Source of the DNA: Prorocentrum cordatum
Lineage: Eukaryota; Sar; Dinophyceae; Prorocentrales; Prorocentraceae
NCBI GenBank assembly: GCA_963575745.1
Contig: CAUYUJ010012836.1
Location: 144,906-169,905, forward strand
DNA length: 25,000 nucleotides
Reading direction: 5' to 3'
Positions 9,827 to 20,112 of the stretch are shown here, one piece after another (position 1 is the stretch's first letter; each line of letters opens with the position of its first letter). The notes beneath the pieces were generated by a model. It was not told the DNA's origin. It saw only the letters and a list, made by a program, of their open reading frames with translations, and searched no databases. A program made the position numbers and the translations under genes.

Positions 9827-10497
9827 GATGCCTCTAACTGCCCTCCTCTGTTTTTCCCCCCCCGATCCTGCTCTTGCCCTCCATGCGCGGGCGGCAGAGA
9901 GGGGGGGTGATGACCAGGGGGGGGAATCTCGTTGCGGGGGCCATGAGATCTCCCCCCAGATTTCTTGGCGCCTCTTCTTATTTCAATACGTCCCCGGCCC
10001 CCCCTGGGCCGCGCACATGCCGCCGGCCATGATTTGCGCTCCCCCTCTTGGACGCCCTCCTCTTGGACGCCCCCGATCCATCTCCGCTCCCAGGCACTGC
10101 CTGCCTCCGTCCAGATCATCAGCCCTTCCTCATTGCCGTCCCCCCAGGCTTTCGCCTCTGCACTCCCATTCTGGCGCCGTGGCCCCTACAAAGTCGCCCA
10201 CTTTGACCCCCCGCGCCCTCCAGAACCCCTGTGCCACCAGAATCTGCGTGGAGGTCCGAATAACCCTTCCCGGTTCCCTCCCTCTTCCTCTATTCTCTCT
10301 TCCGCTCCTCGCCTCGCCTTTCCACCGTGTTCCCCCTTGCCTTGCATGTGTGGGGGAAGGAGTCGTCGGGCACCCACCCGCGTAGGTCCTGGGCTCCGCG
10401 CCATAACTGGCGAGGTGTTGCCTATTGGCCAGATCTCCAGCGCCCGATGTCGACTACGACCAGCACCTCCTTCGGGGAGAGTGGGAGACGGATGTGG

Positions 10498-10603
10498 ACA
10501 AGGAAGAGGAGGAAGGGAGGAGGAGGAGGAGGAGAAGGAGGAGGAGGAGGAAGAGGAGGAGCAGGAGGAGGAGGGCGGAGGAGGAGGAGGAGGAGGATCA
10601 TAG
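10498..10603 (+). repeat. GGA purine microsatellite
   Basis: Nearly pure A/G on the plus strand with GGA/AGG units. It lies shortly upstream of the exon B acceptor. Confidence 0.92.
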
Positions 10604-10682
10604 GAACAGGAGGGGGCTGGGGATGGGGAGGCAATGGACAGGGGGAAGGGTGAGGATGTGCTCCGCTTCCCCGCGCCTAGAG

Positions 10683-10747
10683 GCTGCTGGAGAGCCTGCA
10701 GAAGCAGAACGGCGAGTACCCAGAGTCGATCGCGTTCACTCTGTGGG
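10683..10747 (+). CDS. chlH: Magnesium chelatase subunit H, internal exon B
   Basis: The 65-base exon completes the split Arg codon and reads LLESLQKQNGEYPESIAF then TLWG, matching the ChlH segment that follows VVDR/VVER in the family (plant: [20 protein letters not shown]). It lies after ...CGCGCCTAGAG; the acceptor could be read at 10680 or 10682 because AG is repeated. It ends TGGG, before a GC donor (GCGCGT at 10748). It is 9.5 kb from exon A and 4.2 kb from exon C. Upstream is a long GGA purine tract, so the acceptor has only a short pyrimidine stretch (GCTCCGCTTCCCCGCGCC). The residue match and exact phase on both sides make chance unlikely. Confidence 0.92.
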
Positions 10748-11571
10748 GCGCGTCCCCCCGCTTCCCCCACACTTTTCATTCATTTTAAATCGGCGTCCCA
10801 AGCTACCAGATGGCGGCACATTGTCAGGTGGCAGGTTGTGCTCATATGCGTTTGCGCCTTAGGCCTGCTGGGCGCCAGTAGCGCGCGGCGCTTGCGCAGT
10901 GCAGTACATATGGTTGTAAGCCGTGAGGGCCTCTGGCCACGGAGCGGAAGAAGGATGAGGAGGAGGGGGTGAGATGAGGAGACGGGATGACGTGGAGAAG
11001 GAGGAAGACGAGGGAACGTGATGATTTCCAGACCTCGAAGAGTTCAAGCGCCATTGAGACCGATGCCCATCGAAGGCGTCGATGACCAGAAGGCAATCCG
11101 TCCCCTGCATGTAGTGGTCGGAGGGAACGTGTCTGGTCATGATACCCCTCCTGCTCCTCCCTGCTCATGAGGGCTGGTTTTGGCAGAGGGGCGCTGACGA
11201 TGTTGCTAGAAGCCTGGCTGGATCCTGCGCCCTTTACGCCCGGAGCTAGCTCGCTGTGCTCGGAACGCCGAGGAAGCCTCGGGATGGTAATGGCGGCACC
11301 AGCGACTCGATGCGATAGGGAGGATGGCTGCTTCGACAAACCACGAGAAGCTCGATGCAGAGCGCGTGCCGCGCTCGTGTCCCGAGCACCCCCCGCCCCC
11401 CCGTCATGGGGCCGGAGGATCGCCGACGCACCGCCGAAGCATCGGCGAGGCGGCGCGACCTGGAGCCCCCGCGGTCTCCTGCTCGGCGTCTTTGGTCCAA
11501 GGGGGGGGTCCAGCTGCAAGGGGATGGTGCAACAGGTTTGGGGCAATCGCATTGCAAGTGTACTGCGCCAT

Positions 11572-11648
11572 GTGTGCATTGCACTGCAATGCAATGCAAT
11601 TGCATCGTATTGCATTGCGATGCAATGCAATGCAATTGCATTGCATTG
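11572..11648. repeat. TGCAAT/ATTGC palindromic tract
   Basis: Pentamer ATTGC and its complement GCAAT alternate. Positions 11623-11648 form a perfect 26-bp palindrome centred on AATT. Confidence 0.92.
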
Positions 11649-12639
11649 AACTTTCGTATTGCACGCGAAAGCCCAGCGATACATTTGCGCACCGGAATGT
11701 CCTGCACGCCCAGAATCTGTTGCAACCCCCAAAATCAATTGCACTAGATCCATTGCACCACCTCCTTGTCGCTGTGCCCCCTTTTGGGGTCAACCAACAC
11801 GTCGCCGATGCATCGTGGGTGCATCGGCGATGCGGTGCGCCCCTCCGACTGCATGCGGGCAGTCTCCACAGAGGATTCGCTCGCACTCTCCGCGTGCCCC
11901 TGCGAGCGGGGGCGGAGCAGACGTGGTGGGCCCTCTGGATCGCACTGCGCCGCCGCTGCGCCGGCAGTGAAGGGGGCGATCGGGGCGCCAGGTCTGTCCG
12001 TCGCGAGATTGCCGATGCGCCGTCGATGCGTCGGCGGTCTCGGTCAACATGTGGGCCGCTCGCTGACAATAGCGCTGTTTGAAATCCAAAGGTCGCCATC
12101 TCCCATACGCGATCTCCTACCTGAACAAAACCCATGTTTTTCTGCTTTGACTGCCTCCTACTCTGCTGTAACCGCCTTTCTTCTTCATCATGCTTCTACC
12201 AGCTTCTTCCGAACGGCCTGTACTTCGTTGACCCGTCGTGCCCAACGTCAGGCCCCTGGACATTCTGGGAAGCGACATCTTATCGTAGGCCAGTGTTGGG
12301 GGTCTCCCGGCGTGGCAACGTCCCCTGGACACCTAACATGGCGAAGCTCTTCGGCGTGCTTTCGTTTCCGAGACGTTGAGCATCCTGTCCCGGCTCAGGA
12401 GGCTTGCACATCGGGAGGTCGGCCCAGTCAGCGGGAACCAGGGCCACCCACGACATTCTGCAGTCCGTGCCCGCGAGAATCGCACCAGCCCTGTAAGGCG
12501 TATAGGTGGTTTAGGGCGTTTCTTCTTCCACCCCTACTTCTTCCCCTTCGGGGAGGGGTTTACCCTTCCCCCTTAACTACTCCCCTGGACCTTGACGGGG
12601 GGTTCAGCGGTTAGTTGGAGCGTCCAAAACGGCCTCGGC

Positions 12640-13640
12640 GAGGAAGCCAACATCATTGATTTTACTAAGGTTTTGGTCCAATGTTGGCCTCCTGGAGGGG
12701 GGACCCTAAGTAAGGACCCCCCTTTCTTTGATCGATCTCCTCCGAGAGTGCCCCAAGAGCGCTCCCAAGGCTCCCAAGGGTGCCCAAAGAGGGTTCCAAG
12801 AGGCGGCCAGGAGGCCCCAAGGGGCCCCCAAGAGGACCCCAGGATGCCCCCAGGATGCTCCTAAGAGACCCCCGAGAGGCCCAAGAGGCCCCCCAGGGGC
12901 ACCCAAGACGCTCCAAGAGGCCCTGGCGAGAATACCAAACTCATTTATTTTATCCAGGTTTTGGCCACATGTTTTGGCCTCCTGGGGGGCACTGATTAAG
13001 ATGACTCCAAGAGCGCCTGGGAGAGCCTAAGATCACCTCCAAGATGGCTTAAGATAGCCCAAGATGCCTCTAGATGGCTCCCACGATGCTCCAAGAGGCC
13101 TCACGACCGCTCCAAGACGGCTCCAAGTGGCCAAAGAGCTCCCCCAGGAGGCCCCGAAGAGGCCAACATCCTTCCAAAACTCTGGGGACATCAATGTTTT
13201 TGGCTTTCTCGCCTTTTCGCTTCCGACGGCCATCCGAGGCCTCAAGATGGCTCCAAGATGGCCCAAGAGGGCTCCAATAGAGGCTCAAGAGAGCCCCAAG
13301 GCGGCCCCAAGAGCGCACAAAAGCGCTTCAAGAGCGCCCCCAAAACGCCCCGAGAGGCGACTTTTGGGGCTCCCGATGGGGCAACGCTAATTGATGCTCC
13401 CCTCTTGTTTGATCGATGTCCTCCAAGATGGCCCCAAGAGCGCTCCCAAGAGCGCTGCAAGAGGGCCCCAAGAGGCGCCCAGGAGGCCCCAGGAGCCCCC
13501 AACAGGCGCCCAGACGGCCTCCAAGAGGCTCCCAAGAGACCCCCAAGAGGCCCCAAGAATCTCTCCGAAGCACCCAAGACGCTCTAAGAGGCGTCCGGGA
13601 CCGCCAAGAGGCCCCCAAGACGCTCCAAGAGGCCTCCACC
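12640..13640 (+). repeat. CCCCAAGAGG decamer array with recurring spacers
   Basis: Degenerate CCCCAAGAGG/CTCCAAGAGC units alternate with AT-richer spacers. The spacer with GGTTTTGG and TTTTGGCCTCCTGG recurs about 285 bases apart (near 12655 and 12940). The block TTTGATCGAT-TCCTCC followed by GCCCCAAGAGCGCTCCCAAG recurs near 12727 and 13408. Long open frames across it are repeat-driven. Confidence 0.88.
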
Positions 13641-14399
13641 GTGGGACCCTTCCTCTGTGTGCTGCCCGCTTCCCTGATCGAGGCAATTCCTGGGCATCGT
13701 TTCTGGATGGGCTGGTGGGCTTACTTTTTTTTTTGGTTCGCGACTCCAAGGCGAGGGACAGCGAGCGGGCACAACGTCCGGGGCGCGGTACGATGTAAAT
13801 TGGCGCGAGATTGCCGCAGACTCCAGCGGCCAACACACGTAGTGGCGCATGCACATGCCAGGGACAAAAAGACCCTCATTGAGACGCAAACCAGCGTCGG
13901 CAGGTGACCGGCCCAGACATCCCGGCAGGTGGGGAAGCGAAGGCGCGGCGACCGGCAGCGGAACGGGGGGGAGAAGTCGCCCTTGCGGCGCCAAGCTCCA
14001 GCCGAACCGCATTCGTAAGCGAGGCCAAGACGGACAGCGGGGCGCTGTGAAAGCCGCAGGCAGAACGCGGATCCGAATGGCCAATGACCAGGCGAAGCCC
14101 ACGTGAGTGCACACAGGGACAGGCCGTCCAAGACCACGGAAAAGAGAGGGGGGTGAGTGCGAGCGCGAGCGACTAACTCAGACTCACTGCGGCACCCCGG
14201 GTAAACGATGGTGCGGCGAAAGAGGCCTGACTCACCAAGGCTGACTGAAGCTGAGGTGTGGCTGATCCGCGTCAGAGCGCCATCCAGTAGAGGAAGACCA
14301 CTGGTGTGCGTTCACGAGGCTGGCTGGTGGGCTTACGCGAAGCGTCTAGAATTTCACAAGAGCCTCGCAGTATCTGCTTTCGTCTTCGGGAGTGCTTCA

Positions 14400-14730
14400 G
14401 GATAGAGGCGAGAGGGGGAGGACTGAGGGAGGAGTGAGGAGGGGGGATGACGAGGACGACGGAGGAAGGGGGATGTGGGGAAAGGGAGGAGGAGGGGAGG
14501 AGGACGAGGAGAAGGAGAAGGAAGGATGAAGCGGCGGTATGAGGGAGTAGGAAGAAGATGAGGAGGGAGGAGGGGGGAGGGAGGAGGGGGGAGGATTGGG
14601 GATCAGTAGGGGAAGTAGGAAAAGAAGGAGGATGAGTTCGAGGGCGGAGACAGGCTGGAGGAGGGAATAAGCTTGACGGAGGGAGTTATTGAGGAGTGAG
14701 CGGAGGAAGGAGGAAGGAGGAAGGGCAGGG
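14400..14730 (+). repeat. Purine-rich (GGA/GAGG) stretch
   Basis: Strongly purine-biased plus strand with irregular GGAGGA and GAGGGGGG units and no coding signal. Confidence 0.8.
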
Positions 14731-14734
14731 ATGT

Positions 14735-14763
14735 GAGTCGTGTGTGTGTGTGTGCGTGTGCGT

Positions 14764-14797
<34 letters not shown>

Positions 14798-14871
14798 CTG
14801 TCTGTGTGTCTGTCTGTGTGTCTGTCTGTGTGTGTGTGTGTCTGTGTGTCTGTGTGTCTGTGTGTCTGTGG
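14735..14871 (+). repeat. TG / TCTG / CGTG compound microsatellite
   Basis: TG repeats with CGTG then TCTG variants. The Cys/Val open frame is an artefact. It ends about 58 bases before exon C. Confidence 0.95.
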
Positions 14872-14929
14872 AAGGGCTTGCCGTCGTCTTCGGCGGGCTA
14901 GCGAGCCTCTCGTGCGGTCTCTCCCCTAG

Positions 14930-14970
14930 GCACCGACAATATCAAGACCTACGGCGAGAGCCTGGCACAG
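14930..14970 (+). CDS. chlH: Magnesium chelatase subunit H, 41-base exon C
   Basis: This very small exon completes the Gly codon begun in exon B and reads TDNIKTYGESLAQ, nearly identical to the invariant ChlH/CobN motif GTDNIKTYGESLGQ/LAQ. It follows CTCTCCCCTAG (acceptor AG at 14928-14929) and ends CACAG before a GT donor (GTCGGG at 14971). It is the only one of the four donors here that is GT. The exon sits between a TG/TCTG microsatellite (14735-14871) and a GGA microsatellite (14996-15043). At 41 bases an automatic gene finder would probably miss it, but the motif and the phase are exact. Confidence 0.93.
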
Positions 14971-14995
14971 GTCGGGGGGCGAGGAATATCACACG

Positions 14996-15043
14996 GAGGA
15001 GGAGGAGGAGGAGGAGGAGGAGGAGGAGGAGGAGGAGGAGGAC
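14996..15043 (+). repeat. (GGA)n microsatellite
   Basis: A near-perfect GGA run starts just after the exon C donor. Confidence 0.95.
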
Positions 15044-15307
15044 AGGTCAAAGTGATTGTGCAGTAGCAGGCATGTTTGGCTATATGACCAGGTGCGGGCC
15101 CCGCAGCGCGCTTCCAACCAAGACGAATGCCGCGAGGCCACGACGCGAGCTGCGAGGAATATCAACACAGGCCGCAACGAGTTGGACGGCCATAGCAGCA
15201 GTAGGAGCAACAGCAGCAGCTGCATCGGCGCTCCCTCACGTCTAAAAGCACGTTGGAGATACTTACCCGTGCATGGTGGCCTGTGCCACACAGGTGCCGT
15301 CCTTGGC

Positions 15308-15309
<2 letters not shown>

Positions 15310-15359
<50 letters not shown>

Positions 15360-15413
15360 GGAGGAGGAGGAGGAGGAGGAGGAGGAGGAGGAGGAGGAGG
15401 AGGAGGAGGAGGA
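15310..15413 (+). repeat. (GAT)n then (GAG)n compound microsatellite
   Basis: About fifteen GAT units switch directly to about eighteen GAG units. Poly-Met, poly-Asp and poly-Glu frames follow from it. Confidence 0.95.
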
Positions 15414-16886
15414 GAGAGCGAAGACAAGAAAGACGTCCAGCGGAGCAGCACATCGGTCTGCCAATCGACGGCAAGCGACATCTACAAGAGCCATGCGTAT
15501 CATGCAGGCCTGCAGCGTCAGGGCAGGAGCTCCAGAGCCTGCGGGTGGGCGCGCGCGCGGCCTCCCCCAAATCCCTGCAGCAAGGCGTCAGAGGTCGCCG
15601 TCGTCGGGTGGTTGGAAGAAGAGAAGGGGAGACGTAGACGAAGGAGCACCTCTCCGATTGTGGTTGCTGGCGTTCACGGCGTGCATGACGTCATAGTGCT
15701 GCAGCGCAGTCTTGCTTTCGTGCTTTGGGCCTCGCGAGGGCTTCTTGTGCGAGCACCGTCCACCCAGAACTGTCCGCGCACGCGCTCCTAGCTGCGGCCC
15801 CTTCATCCTCCTCCTCCTTGCTCGCTTTTTTTTGTTCGCCCCAGCGGGCCCTGACGCCCTAGATGCCGCCACTCAGCACGTGAGCTGCTCAGGACCAATG
15901 AATGACATGGTTTTTCAGGGAACACAGGCTCCAATGATTCTGAATGTTTTTCCCCAAACCCTTTGGTATTATGTTTGTGCTTCCCTTGTACTTTTCCGTA
16001 CGATCGTGCGTGCGAGAGATTCTGCAGCGCAATCAGGCCGTCAGGAATTTGTTGGCCGTGATGTCTGCATGACCTGCGAGGCGTGCTTGCTTGCTATATG
16101 CGCGAACCACCAACGACCTCTCGTGCAAAATGTGAAGCAGCCAGACTTCGGGGTCGTCCTTCTCCTGCCAGTGCCCAGACCCTTGAGACCTGGTCGCCGC
16201 GTGCACACACTCGCCGTTCACGAGCTCGACCATGCATCCGCTGACCGCGGCATGCCCTGGCAGAGGTGAAAGAAAAGCCGCGGGAGCCCACAGGAGGCGC
16301 CCCCCGCGGCCCGCGGCTCCTCCACGCCCAGCGCCGCCCTCCCCTCCTGCCCGCCGGTCTCCTCTGCGTGCGAGGCGGGGCAGCCTCGACCGTCGCCCCT
16401 GCTGCTGGCCCCCCCCGCCTCGCCCCTGCAGCCTGCGCCCCACGGCCTGGAGCTCCGCCGCCCGCAAGAGGCGCGGACGCACTCCACCTGCGCCCGGTGA
16501 CCTTGGCGGCTTTACGGGCGGCGCCAGTCGGGGGCCATCGGCCACCGCCCGAGCCGCTTTCCTGGAGGGGCCAGTGGTGGCTCTGCCGGTCCCTGTTGCT
16601 CGTCTCTCATCCCCGTACACCCCCCCGTCGGGCCCCCTTCCCCTTCCCTGTCATCTCTACCAGCAGGGGGCGGGCATGCTTCCGTTTCGCCCGCCCCCTG
16701 AGATCTCGTGTGACCTTCCATGGCTTGCGTTCCGTTGCGCGCATGCGCGGAGGGTGGTCTATGGAGAGGGGTTCCCGCAAGGATCGCCCACATCTGAGCC
16801 TCTGCTCACATGCTCGATGTGGTCGATATTGTAATGGCCTCCGGCCAGTGCCGCCGATCCGGGGCGCTCCCGATGCGTGTGGGAAC

Positions 16887-16949
16887 GGACGATGACGACG
16901 ACGACGACCGACGACCGGGTCAACGACGGACGATGATGACGACGACGAC

Positions 16950-17010
<61 letters not shown>
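16887..17010 (+). repeat. (GAC)n microsatellite
   Basis: GAC units with a few ACC/GGT interruptions, inside the left composite module. It is the counterpart, in reverse complement, of the (GTC)n at 21582-22030. Confidence 0.95.
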
Positions 17011-17011
<1 letters not shown>

Positions 17012-17035
17012 TGGACGCTCTCCCGTCCTCGCTCG

Positions 17036-18076
17036 AGCTCCCCCCCCTCCCTCGATTCTTGGACCCCCCCCTTCGCGCTGGAGCGTTCAGTGAATTGCGT
17101 GGATAATTCGCCGGATCCCGAACCCCCTGTCCCCGCTCGAGCTTCCTCCTTGGACCCCCCCCCTCCCCGCTCGAGCTCGACCCCCCCCCTCCCCGCTCGA
17201 GCTCGACCCCCCCCCGTCCTGCTCGCTCGAGCTCCCCTCCCCCCCCCCCCCCCCCCTCGATTCTTGGACCCCCCCCCCCCCGCTGCCACTCGCCCCCCGG
17301 TTTCTTGGACCCCCCCACCCCCCCACCCGCTGGAGCTCGACCCCCCCCTCGTCCCCGCCTTGGAGCTTTCCTCCGGGGACCCCCCCCCCCCCCGCGTGAG
17401 CTCGACACCCCCCCCCTCCCCCCGTCCTCGCTCGAGCTTCCCCCCCCGCCCCTGCCCTCCTCCTCGATTTTTGGATCTCCGGAGACCTTTCCGCGGCGGG
17501 GGTGGGAGGGTCACCGCTCCTTCCCCCCTCCCCCCCCTCGATTCTTTTGCCCCCCCCTCCCGCTTTGAGCTTTTTTTGTTCTCCCCCCCCGTCCCCGGCT
17601 GGATGCTTCCTCCTTGTACCCACACCCCCCCCCCCCCCCTCGCCTTGACTTCGACCCCCCCCCCCCTCGGTCCCTCGCTCGAGCTTCTCCCCCCTCCCTC
17701 CCCCCCTCGTTCTTGAATCCCCCCCCCTCCCCCCCCCGCTGGCCCTCCCCGGTTTCTTGGACCCACCCCCCCCACCCTCCCCCCCCCGCTTGAGATCGAC
17801 CCCCCACCCCCCCCCCTCCGTTCCCCCCCGCCGCTCGAGTTCCTCCTGGGACCCCCCTCCCCCGCTTATCTCGACCCCCCCTCGGCCCGTCCTCAGCTCG
17901 AGCTCCCCCTCCCCCACCCCCCCCACTCCGGGCCCCTGATTCTTGGACCCCCCCCCCCCTCTCTCTCCCCCCTCCCCCCCTCGAGTTCTTGGATCTTGGA
18001 GCCCCCCCCCACCCGCGCTGGAAGCGTTCCAGGTGAATTGCCCGTGGATAATTCGCGCCGGATCCCGACCCCCCCC
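17036..18076 (+). repeat. C-rich core of the left module with direct-repeat ends
   Basis: Runs of 6-14 C are broken by CTCGAGCTC and CTTGGA units. It is bounded by direct repeats of about 55 bases containing CGCGCTGG and GTGGATAATTCG-CCGGATCC (17074-17126 and 18014-18076). Long Pro/Ser and Gly/Arg open frames are repeat artefacts. Confidence 0.88.
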
Positions 18077-18409
18077 AGAGCGAAGCTTGAGCGAGCTCAA
18101 TAGAAAAGCTTCCTGCGCTCTCAGAAACTCACACGCCGGATCGGCGGATCTGCGGCGCCACTCCTCGCAAGCGGCCCGCGCTCCCCCCTCGGCCGTGCCC
18201 ACCCTCACGTCATCCTCCTTCTTCCTATCCCTCCCAAGGCTCCCGACGGCCAAATTCAAGAGGCTGACGCCGTTCCGCCCCCCCAGAAGAATGGAGAGCG
18301 GCTTCCGATTTTGTCAGTGTGTTGTTCGCCGCTTCCCCTCTTGCTGCCTGCGTGTAGAGGTTGCGGATTTGTTCGTCTACTTCCTCCGCGTCTGTCGCGT
18401 GGCCTCGTG

Positions 18410-18930
18410 GAGGCTTGGGGGGTGCCTCTTGGGAGCCTTTTTAGGGCTTCTGGGGCCTTTTGGTACCCTCTGGGGGCTTGCTGGGGGCTCTTGGTGGCCT
18501 CTCGGGGGCAAATTGTGCGTATTGGGGGGCATCTTGTGGGTGAGGATTCCCAGCTCCTCTGCGAGTTCCACCTATTGGGCCTGTCTTGCTTCTCGTGGCC
18601 CAGTTTTTCGGGCATTCTATGTTGTCTTGAGGGCATCTAGGCATTCTTGGGGCTATCTCCGGCTCCTCTTGTGGGTCTCTTCGGTCGTCTTGGGACTGTC
18701 TGGAGGGCTTCTCGGGTCGTCTCGAGGCGAGAATACCAACATCGTTCAGAAACCATGGAGCATTTATCACTTCAGCCTTTTGAGGCCGTCTGATGGGTCC
18801 TTCGGGGGCCGTGTTTGGGGATCTTCGGGCCTCTAGGGCCGTCCTGAGGTTCTCTTGGGTGTTTTTGATGTCTCGGCGGCGCGTTGGAGCACTTTGGAGC
18901 CATGTTGCAAGGCATCTTGGGTATCCTGGA
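18410..18930 (-). repeat. Degenerate decamer array in opposite orientation
   Basis: GGGGGCTTCTTGG-like units are the reverse complement of the CCCCAAGAGG family at 12640-13640. A spacer with GCGAGAATACCAACATC (18731 on) recalls GCGAGAATACCAAACTC near 12927. Confidence 0.78.
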
Positions 18931-19186
18931 GGCCACGGAGCGTGGATCGTTCTCACCCCTCCCCCGTCTTCTCTCCCTCCCGAGACCGACGACATAGATT
19001 TTTTCGAGTCGTCTGCCCCTGGAGCTCTTGATTCCGTCCCCAGGGCCAGTTCTCCATCATGAATCGATTTCTGACGCCCCAGGCCACCGAAACAGCCCTC
19101 AGATGCCGAACATCTCGGGCAACTTCGTTGGCGACCTTTCTCGAGTCGCCAGAGAGCTGGTCTCTCGCCCGTCCTCCTGCCGAGAG

Positions 19187-19266
19187 GTGCTCGCTCTCGT
19201 CGGGACCAGGCCCGTGCCGGACAGCCTGGGACGGGTCAACAGGGTGGAGCTCATCCCGCTCGAGGA
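19187..19266 (+). CDS. chlH: Magnesium chelatase subunit H, internal exon D
   Basis: The exon encodes VLALVGTRPVPDSLGR then VNRVELIPLEE, matching the ChlH run VLWMIGVRPIADTFGR then VNRVEPVSLEE. It joins exon C at CAG|GTG with no residue lost. The acceptor is ...TGCCGAGAG; the donor is taken as GCGCGC at 19267, which resembles the exon B donor GCGCGT. The next expected residues (LGRPRIDVVVNCSG) are not found in the rest of the window, so intron 4 is at least 5.7 kb. The frame stays open past 19267, but that translation has no ChlH similarity and runs into repeated DNA. The donor position is therefore inferred from protein conservation. Confidence 0.9.
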
Positions 19267-19288
19267 GCGCGCTGCCAGCCCCTTGGCA

Positions 19289-19694
19289 GAGCCCCGAATC
19301 ATCAGGGGTACAGTCGGGGCGCTGAAGAAGGGAGCCTTTTCGTTGGGGAGGGGCTCGGTGTTCCTGGACTGTTTTACAGTCTGCCTTGGGTTTTCCTTAG
19401 GTTTTCCATGGGGAATCGAATTTAAACTTATGGGAAAAGGGGACCTTGTTCCTAATTTAGGGTTCCTTAAGTCAAGGCCCCGACTGTAACTCGGGTCATG
19501 GCTAACTCGGGTATGTTTACGGGGATCCGAACCCGATTTGCCCCAGGCCCGAGTTACCCCGGATCATCCGGGCGTCCAGAGCCCCAAATCATCAGGGGCA
19601 GCTCGGGTCAGGGCTAGCTCGGGTTCGTTGTTCGGGAATCCAAGCCCGAGTTGACCCGGGCCCGAGTTGCCCCCCGGATGACTCGGGCGCCCAA
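19289..19694 (+). repeat. CTCGGG/CCCGAG 112-bp tandem repeat
   Basis: Two diverged copies (from 19490 and 19602) carry CTCGGGTCA-GGCTA-CTCGGG and end CCCGAGTT...GGGCG-CCA. GAGCCCC-AATCATCAGGGG occurs at 19289 and again at 19579, so a partial unit lies just after exon D. Confidence 0.85.
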
Positions 19695-20032
19695 TCTTGG
19701 TGGATAGGATGGCGGGGGGGAGGGGGGGGAGGTGGCAGGCGGTGCACACATTCCAGGGACGCATCTCCGGCCTGGCCGTGGAAGACCAGGAAGCGACGCT
19801 GCTCGGAGCAGCCAGGCAGGCGATCGGATGCGTCGTGAGCGACGCGGACAGCTGTATTCGGCAGCTGTATGACAATGGTCCTTGCAGGACCCTCCTACTC
19901 ATCTGCCACCACCTCCTTCAATGTGCACAGCCCTCCCAGCTTGATTGCGAATCACACGTTGGGCGAATTTTAGGGATCCAGACCCGCCAGCACACCCGTC
20001 GGTGGATAGAGAAAAAATGAGCGCAACGGGAC

Positions 20033-20112
20033 GGGATGGGTGGGAGGGGTAGGATGTCAGGTTTGGCGTGCGAGCACCTAGCTGTTTGGCGTGCGAGCAC
20101 CTAGCTTGTCCT
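20033..20112 (+). repeat. Dispersed GGGATGGGTGGGAGG repeat with a perfect 23-bp duplication
   Basis: It shares GGGATGGGTGGGAGGG, TGTCA, GGCG-GCGAGC and CTTG elements with 879-935 and 22109-22165. The unit at 20061-20083 is repeated exactly at 20084-20106. Confidence 0.85.

Larger units (their letters stand above)
1179..10682 (+). other. chlH: chlH intron 1 (about 9.5 kb, GC-AG)
   Basis: The intron runs from GCACCC to ...CTAGAG, with AGGC repeated at both exon junctions. It contains, in order: unrecognised GC-rich sequence (1180-2150), a GTGCCCGGG minisatellite, an octamer tract, a CGATCTCA tract, an (ATC)n array, a complete LINE, more (ATC)n array, GGGACACCGC repeats, a second octamer tract, a GATGCATC foldback, unrecognised sequence (9830-10490) and a GGA tract. 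Open frames inside it other than the LINE are repeat artefacts. Confidence 0.88.
10748..14929 (+). other. chlH: chlH intron 2 (about 4.2 kb, GC-AG)
   Basis: The intron begins GCGCGTCC and ends TCCCCTAG. Its contents are unrecognised sequence with scattered CCGATGCATCGG-like motifs (10750-12050), the TGCAAT palindromic tract, unrecognised sequence (12060-12640), a CCCCAAGAGG decamer array (12640-13640), unrecognised sequence (13640-14400), a purine-rich stretch (14400-14730) and a TG/TCTG microsatellite. No gene could be supported inside it. Confidence 0.88.
16822..18149 (-). repeat. Composite repeat module, left (inverted) copy
   Basis: Read on the minus strand it starts with a 34-base end sequence (18116-18149), then CTCAAGCTTCGCTCT, a G-rich core, a (GTC)n run and a 36-base end sequence (16835-16870). 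Both end sequences are identical to those of the right copy. The 1.3-kb length is also similar. Confidence 0.85.
14971..19186 (+). other. chlH: chlH intron 3 (about 4.2 kb, GT-AG)
   Basis: The intron begins GTCGGG and ends GCCGAGAG, and AGGT is repeated at the two junctions. It holds GGA, GAT and GAG microsatellites (14996-15413), unrecognised sequence (15414-16820), the left copy of an inverted composite repeat (16822-18149) and a GGGGCTTCTTGG-type degenerate array (18410-18930). I saw no exon of another gene. Confidence 0.88.

Noticed and set aside
12640-13640. CRISPR-like or zinc-finger-like tandem array
   Set aside because: Units are degenerate decamers without distinct spacers or a constant protein motif.
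14696-14929. Cys/Val-rich small protein
   Set aside because: It is a direct translation of the TG/TCTG microsatellite.
16759-18259. Gly/Arg-rich and Pro-rich open frames of 200-390 codons
   Set aside because: They are translations of the C-rich core and (GAC)n run; overlapping frames on both strands look equally good.
19268-19489. Extension of exon D through the open frame
   Set aside because: The translation loses ChlH similarity after PLEE and enters a sequence repeated at 19579, so it is intron.
19697-20020. Open frame of 107 codons with moderately coding-like composition
   Set aside because: No recognisable family, adjacent to tandem repeats and inside chlH intron 4; not supported as a gene.
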